The notes beneath the pieces were generated by a model. It ran no database searches. It was not told the origin of the DNA and was given only the letters and a program-made list of their open reading frames with translations. Positions 1 through 8,629 of a DNA stretch of 64,000 bases are shown piece by piece (the stretch's first letter is position 1; each line of letters starts with the position of its first letter). The stretch is taken from positions 1,116,001-1,180,000 of the forward strand of contig CAXXXM010000001.1 of the NCBI GenBank assembly GCA_963663265.2, written 5' to 3'. The stretch is from JAEXOD01 sp963663265 (lineage in GTDB: Bacteria; Bacteroidota; Ignavibacteria; Ignavibacteriales; Melioribacteraceae). The translations under genes were made by a program, and so were the position numbers.

Positions 1-3000
1 GCTCATTTTGAGAATCAAGATGTGTTTGGTGAACAATTTGTAAAAACACCCAATAAGGGAGCTATTGCTTTTTGGGGGAATCCTTCTCTTACTTCCTTTC
101 AAGAAGGGAAAAACTTAAATCGTAAGCTTTACAATCAAATATTTGCGAATAAAAAACATGTGATTGGAGAAGCGATACGTGCTGCTAAAAACTCATACGT
201 AACAGGTTATTCAAGTGTTGAAGGTCAACACATTGAATTATTTACTCTTTTGGGAGATCCTGCGATTGAATTATGTTTTGCTAAAAAGCCGGATTTTAGA
301 ATTACCAACAATGATATTTCTTTATCGGTTGATGCACCATTGGTAGAAACCGAGCTTGAAATTAAGTTACATGTCCAAAATTTGGGGATAATATTTCCGA
401 ACGATAGTGTCGCAATAAAAATAACAATTACTTCTTCTGATTCTGTTCACGAATTTTCACCAAAATATTTGCAGAGTTTTGGTGAACAGGATTCAATAGC
501 ATTTAAATGGGTTCCATCATCTGCCGGATTGTTTACAATAAAAGCTGAAGTAAATGCTGATAATGCAATTTCTGAAGATGATATGAGTGATAATTCAGCT
601 CAAAAAACGATTTCAGTATATAATGTTAAAAGTGTTAGTATAATATCACCATTGAATGGAAGTTCATTTGTCAATGATAGTATTAATTTTATTTTTGCAG
701 ATCCCAGTGATTATGTAGGAAAAATTTATTCGTTTTTTATCGAAATAGATACTTCCTATTCATTTTCCGAACCTTTAATTCAGTCACCTGAATTATTTGG
801 GAACGATGGTTTAGTTCGTTGGCGTATTCCAAGCAAGCTTGCTAAGGGTGTATACTATTGGCGTACAAGAATTAAAGACTTAGAGCAATCACCTATATGG
901 TCTGGTATTAATACCTTTAGTGTTAATGATACATTAATAAAATCAAAATACTCACTAAAAGAGAACCAACTTTCTTTATTTAATTCTGAAAATATTTATT
1001 ATAATCATTCAAAAAAGGCTTTGATGCTTAACCTGGAGAAACTTCCCCCACATCCTGATGACAAAAGGATGATTGAAGATATTTTCCCGGAAACTGTAAA
1101 TAGTTTACAAAGCTTAACTGCTATAACAACAGATGGTACATATTTAATTGTTGGACATATTGCTTATTATGGTCAAGGAACTTTACTACATAAATTTGGT
1201 ACCGGCTTTAATGGTACTGAAAAAGGTAAATATTATGGAGTTATTCCTTGTGATACATTAAAAATTTGGAATACAATTTTTTATCATGATAAATACATTT
1301 ATGTGGCAACCGGTGACCCTTATAATTTGTTGCGTATTGATCCTATAACAGGGGAGAAAACAAAGACTTTTGTTCCCGATGGATTATTAGATGTGTTCTA
1401 TTGTACTCCACTGCCAAATGGAGCATTTTACGTTAAAACTGATGGTAAATATGTTTATAATTTAACTACTGTGGATTCATTGGGTTCAAGAAAATATCAA
1501 TTAAGAATATTTGACCCAGCAAATAATTTTAATAGAATTCATGAGGATATAGTTTTTACTGGTTCGTCATATGAAAGTTTTACGGATTTTTTTGTAGCAA
1601 ATGGTTATGTTTATCCGTGTGAAAATTTATATAGCGGCTATATGCGTAAGCTAAATATAAATACTCAGCAATTTGAAGGGAATAATTGGGGTACTTCATA
1701 TATTTATCAAGGCTTTTATGGATGGACGTATGATTATATTAATGATGTAGTTTATGGAAGTGTTTATAGGAGTAATAAAATCCCCAAATTTAGGAAGTTT
1801 TATGGGTCTTATTATCAAACTTATGGTACAACATATTCTCCTGAAATTAGTAATGCAAAGAAATGGATTTCTTCAAATTATTCATTGTCTGCAACTGGTT
1901 CAAGTGGTTCTTATCAAGTTGAGCTTGAAGGAAAAAATAAATATAATAATACGTGGGAAATCTTATATGATTCGGTATCATTTTATACTGATTTAAGTGA
2001 ATTAGATTCAGAAAAATTTCCGGAGTTACGTTATAAGTTTACACTTGCTGATTCTTCTATTCAAATATTTAATCCTATTCAAATAAAAGGAATTGGATTT
2101 GATTATATTGGTTATCCGGAGGTTAAAGTTTCATCTTCGTCATTTATGTTTAATCCAGATTCTTTAATGCAAGGATTTCCAATTGATATGACATTTAATG
2201 TAAAAAATTACGGGTATTCCCAGATAGATTCTTTAAAACTAAATTTCAAATTAAATGATAATTCAACATCCTTTATTACCAAAAATATTGAGTTAAAACC
2301 GGATTCGGTTTTTTCATTTAAGTATACTCTTAATACTTCACCATTACTATTTTCAAATAAAGTTACTGTTGAAGCTTTAACTCAGGAAAAAGAATTGTTC
2401 GATTTTAATAATATTGCGTCAAAATCATTTTATGTAAGCAGAGATTCAACAAATCCTGCATTTGATATAAAGTTTGATGGTGAAGAGATAATTAATGGCG
2501 ATATTATATCTGCTAAACCTTTAGTAACTATGTCGCTTACTGATAATAGTCCGTTACCATTGGATAGTACATTCTTTTATATATATCATAATAATATACA
2601 GGTACCGCAGGATAGTTTACATTTTTCGTATACACCTTATCCAAACTCTACTGCAATAGTAAGTTGGAACCCTACTTTAAAAGATGGAACTCACTATTTG
2701 GAAGTTCTTGCAAGGGATGCTTCATTAAATTATTTTGATACTACTTCATATAAAATTTGGTTTACTGTTAATAATACAAACCAAATTAGAGAAGTATTTA
2801 ATTATCCAAATCCATTTACAAACTCCACATATTTTACATTTAATATGCTTGGTACTAAAAAACCTGAAGAAATTAAAATAAAAATCTTCACAATTGCAGG
2901 AAGATTAATAAAAAATTTGGAAATTCCAACAGAACACCTTAAATTTGGATTTAATAAGTTTTATTGGGATGGGAAGGATGAAGATGGTGATGAAATAGGA

Positions 3001-3084
3001 AATGGTGTCTACTTTTATAAAATTATTATAAAAGAAGATGGTGAAGTGAGGTCTGAGACTAAAAAAATTGCGAAGATTAGATGA
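1..3084 (+). CDS. C25 (gingipain/PorU-type) peptidase, C-terminal part, with T9SS/FlgD-like C-terminus
   Basis: The reading frame is open from base 1, so the gene begins before the window; the GTG at 22 is only the first possible start inside it. The first ~95 residues match the end of a peptidase C25 domain (AFWGNP, then TLLGDPAIEL), but the catalytic His and Cys would lie upstream and are not visible. Next come a CARDB-like Ig domain (residues ~100-205), a fibronectin-like stretch, a middle part with blade-like repeats (YVATGDPYNLLRIDP), a second CARDB-like stretch (~705-815) and a C-terminal FlgD/T9SS domain starting at YPNPF (~930) and containing YWDGKDEDGDEIGNGVYFYK. The same C-terminal style occurs in PorU, the T9SS sortase, and in secreted gingipain-like proteases. 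The tail is longer than I expect for PorU, so a secreted protease is equally possible. It ends 122 bases before glmS. Confidence 0.8.
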   Translation, partial: AHFENQDVFGEQFVKTPNKGAIAFWGNPSLTSFQEGKNLNRKLYNQIFANKKHVIGEAIRAAKNSYVTGYSSVEGQHIELFTLLGDPAIELCFAKKPDFRITNNDISLSVDAPLVETELEIKLHVQNLGIIFPNDSVAIKITITSSDSVHEFSPKYLQSFGEQDSIAFKWVPSSAGLFTIKAEVNADNAISEDDMSDNSAQKTISVYNVKSVSIISPLNGSSFVNDSINFIFADPSDYVGKIYSFFIEIDTSYSFSEPLIQSPELFGNDGLVRWRIPSKLAKGVYYWRTRIKDLEQSPIWSGINTFSVNDTLIKSKYSLKENQLSLFNSENIYYNHSKKALMLNLEKLPPHPDDKRMIEDIFPETVNSLQSLTAITTDGTYLIVGHIAYYGQGTLLHKFGTGFNGTEKGKYYGVIPCDTLKIWNTIFYHDKYIYVATGDPYNLLRIDPITGEKTKTFVPDGLLDVFYCTPLPNGAFYVKTDGKYVYNLTTVDSLGSRKYQLRIFDPANNFNRIHEDIVFTGSSYESFTDFFVANGYVYPCENLYSGYMRKLNINTQQFEGNNWGTSYIYQGFYGWTYDYINDVVYGSVYRSNKIPKFRKFYGSYYQTYGTTYSPEISNAKKWISSNYSLSATGSSGSYQVELEGKNKYNNTWEILYDSVSFYTDLSELDSEKFPELRYKFTLADSSIQIFNPIQIKGIGFDYIGYPEVKVSSSSFMFNPDSLMQGFPIDMTFNVKNYGYSQIDSLKLNFKLNDNSTSFITKNIELKPDSVFSFKYTLNTSPLLFSNKVTVEALTQEKELFDFNNIASKSFYVSRDSTNPAFDIKFDGEEIINGDIISAKPLVTMSLTDNSPLPLDSTFFYIYHNNIQVPQDSLHFSYTPYPNSTAIVSWNPTLKDGTHYLEVLARDASLNYFDTTSYKIWFTVNNTNQIREVFNYPNPFTNSTYFTFNMLGTKKPEEIKIKIFTIAGRLIKNLEIPTEHLKFGFNKFYWDGKDEDGDEIGNGVYFYKIIIKEDGEVRSETKKIAKIR

Positions 3085-3206
3085 AAAAACATACAGTTAA
3101 AGTAAATATATTTTATTATCAAAAACTTAATCCTTTGCTATTAAGGCACTGCCCAGACCATTAGCTTAGCTAATTATAATTTTATTAACTAACTTTTGGA
3201 GTAGCA

Positions 3207-5039
3207 ATGTGCGGTATAGTAGGTTATATCGGTAATAGGAATTGTGTTCCTATATTAATAGAAGGATTAAAGCGATTAGAATATCGAGGTTATGACTCTG
3301 CCGGAATAGGTGTTATAATAGATAATAAGCCTAAACTATTTAAAAGCAAAGGCAAAGTATCTTTACTTGAAAATCTGATTGAAAGCGAAAATCTTAATGC
3401 CAATGTTGGTATTGGACATACGCGCTGGGCTACGCATGGAATTCCAAACGAAGTTAATGCTCATCCTCACTTTAATGAGAGTAAAAACTTATTTGTAATT
3501 CATAATGGTATTATAGAAAATTATTCAACTTTAAAAATTGGTCTTCAAAAAAGAGGATATACTTTTGTTTCTGATACGGATACTGAAGTATTAGCTCATT
3601 TAATTGATGATTATTTAAAAAAAGGACATAAATTATTTCAAGCGGTAAGATACGCACTAAATGAAGTAGAAGGGACGTATGGAATTGCAGTTGTTTCTTC
3701 CTCTGAACCGAATAAAATTATTGCTGCAAAAAAAGGTTCTCCTCTTGTTATTGGAATAGGTGCCGGAGAAAATTTTATTGCAAGTGATGTTAATGCGTTA
3801 ATTGCTCATACAAGCCAAGTAGTATATCTTGAGGATAATGAAATTGCAGAAATTTATTCTGATAAATTTTTTGCAAAAACAATTGCTGATGCTGATATAA
3901 TTAAAGAAATTATCCATGTAAAGATGGAGTTAGATCAAATCAGCAAGGGTGGTTATGCTCATTTTATGTTAAAAGAAATTATGGAACAACCTGAGTCACT
4001 TTCTAATTCCATGCGTGGTAGATTGGTATTGGAAGAAGGAATAGCAAAATTAGGTGGTTTAGAAGGTTTTGAAGATAGAATTGCTAATTCAAAACGAATC
4101 ATTATTTCTGCTTGTGGTACTTCATGGCATGCCGGTTTAGTGGGCGAATACATGCTTGAACAATTTACCGGAATTCCTGTTGAAGTTGAATATGCTTCTG
4201 AGTTCAGATATAGAAATCCTATTGTTAATAAAGGTGATACACTAATTTTTATTTCCCAAAGTGGGGAAACTGCCGATACGCTTGCCGCAATGGTTGAAGC
4301 CAAAAGAAAGGGTGGACTTGTATTAGGTATTTGTAACGCTGTTGGAAGTTCAATTGCAAGAACAAGTGATGCTGGGGTGTATATTCATGCCGGTCCTGAA
4401 ATTGGAGTTGCTTCTACTAAAGCTTTTACTTCTCAACTGGTTGTTCTTTCTTTAATAACTCTTTTAATTGCTCGAAAGAAAAACATGAGTTTGATTGATG
4501 GTAAGAATATTATTAACGAAATTTTATCAATTCCTGAAAAAGTAAAAAGGATTTTGCTATTAAACGACAAAATTGCTGATATTGCAAATCACTTTGTTGA
4601 TGCTAAAAACTTTTTATATTTAGGAAGGGGATACAATTTCCCTGTAGCTTTAGAAGGTGCTCTTAAATTAAAAGAAATTTCATATATCCATGCAGAAGGT
4701 TATCCAGCTGCTGAAATGAAACATGGACCTATTGCTTTAGTTGACGAAAATATGCCTGCCGTTTTTATTGCCCCTAATGACTCTGTTTATGATAAAGTAA
4801 TCAGTAATATTCAGGAAGTAAAAGCACGAAAAGGTAGAATTATTGCTATTGCAAGTGAAAACGATACAGAGATTGATAAATTAGTTGACTTTTCGATCAA
4901 AATACCTGACACAATTAGAATGCTTATGCCTATTCTTAGTTCCATTCCTTTACAGTTATTAGCTTATCACGTTGCAGTAAAAAAAGGATTAAATGTTGAT
5001 CAACCAAGAAATTTAGCTAAAAGCGTAACAGTAGAATAA
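3207..5039 (+). CDS. glmS: Glutamine--fructose-6-phosphate aminotransferase (isomerizing)
   Basis: This enzyme makes glucosamine-6-phosphate from fructose-6-phosphate and glutamine, the entry step to UDP-GlcNAc for peptidoglycan and surface glycans. The 610-residue length is typical. The class II glutaminase domain starts with the nucleophile Cys2 (MCGIVGYIG) and contains GHTRWATHG (~70-78) and HNG (~99-101). Two SIS sugar-isomerase domains follow (SACGTSWHAG near 300 and GRGYNFPVALEGALKLKE near 472). The end DQPRNLAKSVTVE is the family's conserved C-terminus. TTGGAG lies a few bases before the ATG. The next gene starts 18 bases downstream, so it may be co-transcribed with the following cluster. 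No glmS ribozyme is expected in this group and none is seen. Confidence 0.97.
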   Translation: MCGIVGYIGNRNCVPILIEGLKRLEYRGYDSAGIGVIIDNKPKLFKSKGKVSLLENLIESENLNANVGIGHTRWATHGIPNEVNAHPHFNESKNLFVIHNGIIENYSTLKIGLQKRGYTFVSDTDTEVLAHLIDDYLKKGHKLFQAVRYALNEVEGTYGIAVVSSSEPNKIIAAKKGSPLVIGIGAGENFIASDVNALIAHTSQVVYLEDNEIAEIYSDKFFAKTIADADIIKEIIHVKMELDQISKGGYAHFMLKEIMEQPESLSNSMRGRLVLEEGIAKLGGLEGFEDRIANSKRIIISACGTSWHAGLVGEYMLEQFTGIPVEVEYASEFRYRNPIVNKGDTLIFISQSGETADTLAAMVEAKRKGGLVLGICNAVGSSIARTSDAGVYIHAGPEIGVASTKAFTSQLVVLSLITLLIARKKNMSLIDGKNIINEILSIPEKVKRILLLNDKIADIANHFVDAKNFLYLGRGYNFPVALEGALKLKEISYIHAEGYPAAEMKHGPIALVDENMPAVFIAPNDSVYDKVISNIQEVKARKGRIIAIASENDTEIDKLVDFSIKIPDTIRMLMPILSSIPLQLLAYHVAVKKGLNVDQPRNLAKSVTVE

Positions 5040-5057
5040 TAATAGGAGACTAATTGT

Positions 5058-6377
5058 ATGTCAAAAAAGAATGTTTTAATTATGGGTGCTGCGGGAAGAG
5101 ATTTTCATAATTTTAATGTGTATTTCCGCGACAATGAAGATTTTAATGTGGTAGCTTTTACGGCCACCCAAATTCCAAATATTGAAGGTAGAGTTTATCC
5201 TGCTGAATTAGCCGGTAAATTATATCCAAATGGAATTAAGATTTATGAAGAAAATAAATTGGAAGAATTAATAAAAGAATTAAAGGTTGATGAAGTTGTT
5301 TTTTCATATTCAGATGTGCCTTTTAATTATGTTATGACTAAGGCTTCAATTGTTAATGCAGCAGGAATATCCTTCAGATTACTTGGTGGAAAAGAAACAA
5401 TGATTAAAAGTACAAAACCTTTAATTGCTGTTTTAGCTGTTAGAACCGGTTGTGGTAAGTCTCAAACATCAAGAAAAATTGTAAAACTTTTAACAGCAGC
5501 CGGTAAAAAAGTTGTAGCTATCCGCCATCCTATGCCTTATGGCGATTTGGTAAAACAAAAAGTTCAAAGATTTGGTTCGTTGGAAGATTTAAAATTACAC
5601 CAATGTACCATTGAAGAGATTGAAGAATATGAACCACATATAGCTTTGGGAGGCGTGATTTATTCTGGGGTTGATTATGAGGCTATTTTACGAGAAGCAG
5701 AAAAAGAAGCTGATGTTATTTTATGGGATGGTGGAAATAATGATATGTCATTTTATGAAAGTGATTTAACATTTACTGTTGTTGATCCTCATAGACCTGG
5801 TCATGAATTATCTTATTACCCTGGTAATACTTCATTAAGAATGGCTGATGTTGCTGTTATTAATAAAATAGATTCTGCATCACCTGAAAATATTTTAGAA
5901 GTAAGAAAAAATATTCAAACTGTTAATCCAAATGCAGTTATTATTGAAGCTGCTTCACCAATATTTGTTGACAAACCAGAATTAATTAGAGGTAAGAAAG
6001 TATTAGTAGTTGAAGATGGTCCAACATTAACTCATGGCGAGATGAAATTTGGTGCAGGTACAGTTGCTGCTCAAAAATTGGGAGCTTCTGAGTTGGTAGA
6101 CCCAAGACCTTTTACGGTTAAATCAATTACTGCTACTTTCCAAAAATATCCAAAAATTGGTGTTTTATTACCTGCTATGGGTTATGGTGATGAACAAGTA
6201 AAAGATTTGGAAGAAACTATTAATAAAACCGAATGTGATTCTGTTGTTATTGGTACCCCTATTGATTTAGGTAGAATACTTAAAATTAATAAACCATCAA
6301 CAAGAGTAAATTATGAATTACAAGAAATTGGTAATGATACTCTTGAAAGTGTATTAAAATCAAAAGGAATTCTATGA
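5058..6377 (+). CDS. Cyclic 2,3-diphosphoglycerate synthetase-like P-loop GTPase
   Basis: The 439-residue protein begins with a Rossmann-like segment (VLIMGAAGRDFHNFN, residues ~6-20). It then has a P-loop-like region (AVRTGCGKSQTSRK, ~127-140), a WDGGNND motif (~223-229) that can act as a Walker B region, and an NKID guanine-specificity motif (~269-272). This combination matches a bacterial GTPase family related to archaeal cyclic 2,3-diphosphoglycerate synthetase. The bacterial members mostly lack a tested function, so the name is by similarity only. The gene overlaps carbamate kinase by four bases (ATGA), with ornithine carbamoyltransferase next. That suggests a role tied to carbamoyl-phosphate or carbamate metabolism, not to compatible-solute synthesis. 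The family assignment is from memory of its motifs. Confidence 0.72.
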   Translation: MSKKNVLIMGAAGRDFHNFNVYFRDNEDFNVVAFTATQIPNIEGRVYPAELAGKLYPNGIKIYEENKLEELIKELKVDEVVFSYSDVPFNYVMTKASIVNAAGISFRLLGGKETMIKSTKPLIAVLAVRTGCGKSQTSRKIVKLLTAAGKKVVAIRHPMPYGDLVKQKVQRFGSLEDLKLHQCTIEEIEEYEPHIALGGVIYSGVDYEAILREAEKEADVILWDGGNNDMSFYESDLTFTVVDPHRPGHELSYYPGNTSLRMADVAVINKIDSASPENILEVRKNIQTVNPNAVIIEAASPIFVDKPELIRGKKVLVVEDGPTLTHGEMKFGAGTVAAQKLGASELVDPRPFTVKSITATFQKYPKIGVLLPAMGYGDEQVKDLEETINKTECDSVVIGTPIDLGRILKINKPSTRVNYELQEIGNDTLESVLKSKGIL

Positions 6378-7324
6378 AAAAAATAGCTGTTGTTGCTTTT
6401 GGTGGTAATGCTCTTTTACGTGGTGATGAAATTGGTACTATACAACAACAAGAAAAAAACACATATAATACATGTTTAAATTTGCTTGGACTTATTGAGG
6501 ATGGCTATAATATAGTTATTACACATGGAAATGGTCCACAAGTTGGAAATATTCTTTTAAGAAATGATGCTGGGTATAATTTATATAAAATTCCCAAAAT
6601 GCCGTTAGATATTTGTGTAGCCGATTCGCAAGGTGGAATCGGCTATATGATTGAACGACAGATGAAAAACATTATTACCGAGTACAAACTAAAGAAAAAC
6701 GTTGTTACGTTAGTATCTCAAGTTTTAGTTGATATTAATGATTCAGCATTTATTGAACCAACAAAACCTGTTGGAGCTTATTATTTAAAAGAAGAAGCAG
6801 AGTTACTTACAAAATCACATGGATTTATCTTCAAAGAAGATGCAAGAAAAAGAGGTTGGAGAAGAGTAGTACCATCACCAAAACCAATTGAAATTATTAA
6901 TAAAAAAATTGTAAAAGATCTTGCTGATAAAGGGAATATTGTTATTGCTGCCGGAGGTGGTGGTGTTCCTGTTTATCGAGATAAAAACAAAATGCTTCAA
7001 GGAATAGAAGCTGTTATTGATAAAGATTTAGCAAGTGCTCTATTAGCTCGCGAAATTGGAGCAGATGCTTTTTTTATTTTAACTGATGTTCCTTATGCTT
7101 ATATTAACTTTAATACAAAAGAACAAGAAAAACTTGAACATGTTTCTGTTGATAAAGCTAAACAATATTATAATGATGGTCAATTTGCAAAAGGGTCTAT
7201 GGGACCAAAAATTCTTGCTGCCATTAACTTTGTTGAAAATGGTGGAAGAGAAACTATTATTACTGAAGCTACACAATTAGTCACTAAAAATTGTGGTACG
7301 CATATTATTCAAAATGAAATTTAA
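6374..7324 (+). CDS. arcC: Carbamate kinase
   Basis: The enzyme interconverts carbamoyl phosphate plus ADP with carbamate plus ATP, usually as the ATP-yielding last step of arginine, citrulline or purine breakdown. The 316-residue length is normal. The amino-acid-kinase fold is shown by VVAFGGNALL at the N-terminus, THGNGPQVGN, AAGGGGVPVY and the lysine-containing DKDLASALLA. The start overlaps the stop of the preceding GTPase gene (ATGA), indicating translational coupling. Ornithine carbamoyltransferase follows 14 bases later. No arginine deiminase is present in the window, so the full ADI pathway cannot be claimed; citrulline phosphorolysis or reverse carbamoyl-phosphate supply are both possible. 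Confidence 0.93.
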   Translation: MKKIAVVAFGGNALLRGDEIGTIQQQEKNTYNTCLNLLGLIEDGYNIVITHGNGPQVGNILLRNDAGYNLYKIPKMPLDICVADSQGGIGYMIERQMKNIITEYKLKKNVVTLVSQVLVDINDSAFIEPTKPVGAYYLKEEAELLTKSHGFIFKEDARKRGWRRVVPSPKPIEIINKKIVKDLADKGNIVIAAGGGGVPVYRDKNKMLQGIEAVIDKDLASALLAREIGADAFFILTDVPYAYINFNTKEQEKLEHVSVDKAKQYYNDGQFAKGSMGPKILAAINFVENGGRETIITEATQLVTKNCGTHIIQNEI

Positions 7325-7338
7325 AATTAGGAGCTTCT

Positions 7339-8271
7339 ATGGCTGTTAACATGAAAGGGAAAGACTTAATTTCTATTAATGACCTTACTTTAGAAGAAAT
7401 TTACGAAATCTTTGATGTTGCAAAAACATTAAAAGAAGACTTGTATATTGGTAGACCTCATAAAGTTTTGGAAGGTAAAACATTAGGAATGATATTTACT
7501 AAACCTTCAACAAGAACACGTATTTCTTTTGAAACCGGCATTTATCAATTAGGTGGAATAGGTATGTATTTTGGTCCTAACGATTTACAACTTGGTAAAA
7601 GTGAATCTGTTGCCGATACTGCCCAAGTACTTTCAAGATACTTAAGTGGTATTATGATAAGAACATTTGCTCATTCTGATGTAACAGAATTGGCTAAATA
7701 CGCTAAAATTCCGGTAATTAATGGTTTAACAGATTTATTACATCCTTGTCAAGTTTTAACTGACTTATTTACTATTCTTGAAAAAAGAAGAAATCTAAGA
7801 GGATTAAAGTTTGCTTATATTGGTGATGGAAATAATATGGCTCATAGCATTCTCAATGGTTGCTCAAAAGTTGGAATGGATGTTTTTATTTCTTCACCAA
7901 GTGGTTACAAACCCCAGGAACAAATAGTAAACGACGCTCTTGCAAATGCAAAATATATGGGTAGTAAAGTTGTTATTACTGAAGATCCTATTGAAGCAGT
8001 TAAAGATGCTGATGTTGTTTACACAGATGTTTGGGCAAGTATGGGTCAAGAAACTGAAGCCCAAGAAAGAAAAGCTAAATTTATTAGATACCAAGTGAAC
8101 CCAGAATTAGTTAAACATGCAAAAGATGATTATTTGTTTATGCACTGTTTACCAGCTCATAGGGGAGATGAAGTAGTTAACGAAGTTGCTGATTCCCCAA
8201 ATTCAGTAATTTTTGATGAAGCTGAAAATAGATTACATGTTCAAAAAGCTGTTATGGCTTTGGTAATGTAA
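7339..8271 (+). CDS. argF: Ornithine carbamoyltransferase
   Basis: This transferase joins carbamoyl phosphate and ornithine to citrulline, or runs backwards in catabolism. The 310-residue protein has the carbamoyl-phosphate motif STRTR (~57-61), HPCQ (~135-138), the ornithine-loop SMG (~234-236) in DVWASMGQE, and HCLPAHRG (~269-276), all diagnostic of true OTC and not of aspartate carbamoyltransferase. It lies 14 bases after carbamate kinase and is the last gene of this small cluster. The pairing with carbamate kinase favours a catabolic (arcB-type) role, but anabolic use (argF) cannot be excluded from sequence. A long A-rich stretch and the tRNA promoter follow. Confidence 0.95.
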   Translation: MAVNMKGKDLISINDLTLEEIYEIFDVAKTLKEDLYIGRPHKVLEGKTLGMIFTKPSTRTRISFETGIYQLGGIGMYFGPNDLQLGKSESVADTAQVLSRYLSGIMIRTFAHSDVTELAKYAKIPVINGLTDLLHPCQVLTDLFTILEKRRNLRGLKFAYIGDGNNMAHSILNGCSKVGMDVFISSPSGYKPQEQIVNDALANAKYMGSKVVITEDPIEAVKDADVVYTDVWASMGQETEAQERKAKFIRYQVNPELVKHAKDDYLFMHCLPAHRGDEVVNEVADSPNSVIFDEAENRLHVQKAVMALVM

Positions 8272-8317
8272 AAAATGCTTAAAAATTGAAAAAAATGTAA
8301 GAAAAATAAAAAAAACG

Positions 8318-8350
8318 TTTGGAAAATTAAAAAAAAAGTGTTAATTTTTG
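8318..8350 (+). promoter_or_regulatory. Candidate promoter of tRNA-Phe
   Basis: TTTG at 8318-8321 is followed after 20 bases by TAATTTTTG (8342-8350), one base longer than the Bacteroidota -7 element TAnnTTTG. It lies 12 bases before the tRNA, a suitable distance. The match is imperfect and the region is A/T-rich, so chance similarity is possible. Confidence 0.35.
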
Positions 8351-8362
8351 AGACGTTTTTGA

Positions 8363-8435
8363 GGGCAGATAGCTCAGTCGGTAGAGCAAAGGACTGAAAA
8401 TCCTTGTGTCGGCGGTTCGATTCCGTCTCTGCCCA
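8363..8435 (+). tRNA. tRNA-Phe (anticodon GAA)
   Basis: A complete 73-base cloverleaf is seen: acceptor stem GGGCAGA/TCTGCCC with discriminator A, D arm GCTC/GAGC, anticodon stem AAGGA/TCCTT with loop CTGAAAA (anticodon GAA), variable region GTGTC, and T arm GGCGG/CCGTC with loop TTCGATT (one G-U pair). The CCA end is not encoded; CGT follows. A strong terminator lies directly downstream, so it is a single-gene tRNA unit. Confidence 0.97.
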
Positions 8436-8445
8436 CGTAACTCTT

Positions 8446-8473
8446 AACCCCGCATACCGAAGCGGGGTTTTTT
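8446..8473 (+). terminator. Rho-independent terminator after tRNA-Phe
   Basis: The stem AACCCCGC/GCGGGGTT with loop ATACCGAA is followed by a T run. It is the most GC-rich hairpin in the window and lies 10 bases after the tRNA. Confidence 0.92.
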
Positions 8474-8589
8474 ATTTTAAATTAATAAAGTATTCAGTAT
8501 CTTGAAGTCCATGATTTAATGTGTGTTAAATTATTCCTTTTATAGTTTATTCTCCGTTTTTGTGTTAAGGTTATTTTTTGTATTAAATT

Positions 8590-8597
8590 TATTTTTG
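8590..8597 (+). promoter_or_regulatory. Candidate TAnnTTTG promoter element for the ATPase/DUF4276 pair
   Basis: TATTTTTG fits the Bacteroidota -7 element and lies 32 bases before the ATPase start. No well-spaced upstream TTTG is found (one ends at 8580, too near), so this is weak. The rest of 8474-8629 shows no gene or hairpin. Confidence 0.28.
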
Positions 8598-8629
8598 TAT
8601 CTTTCTAAATAATAATTTGCGAAATTTTA

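Noticed and set aside
3160..3174. ATTAGC-TTA-GCTAAT inverted repeat before glmS
   Set aside because: Six weak pairs, no T run and no known ribozyme or operator match; likely chance.
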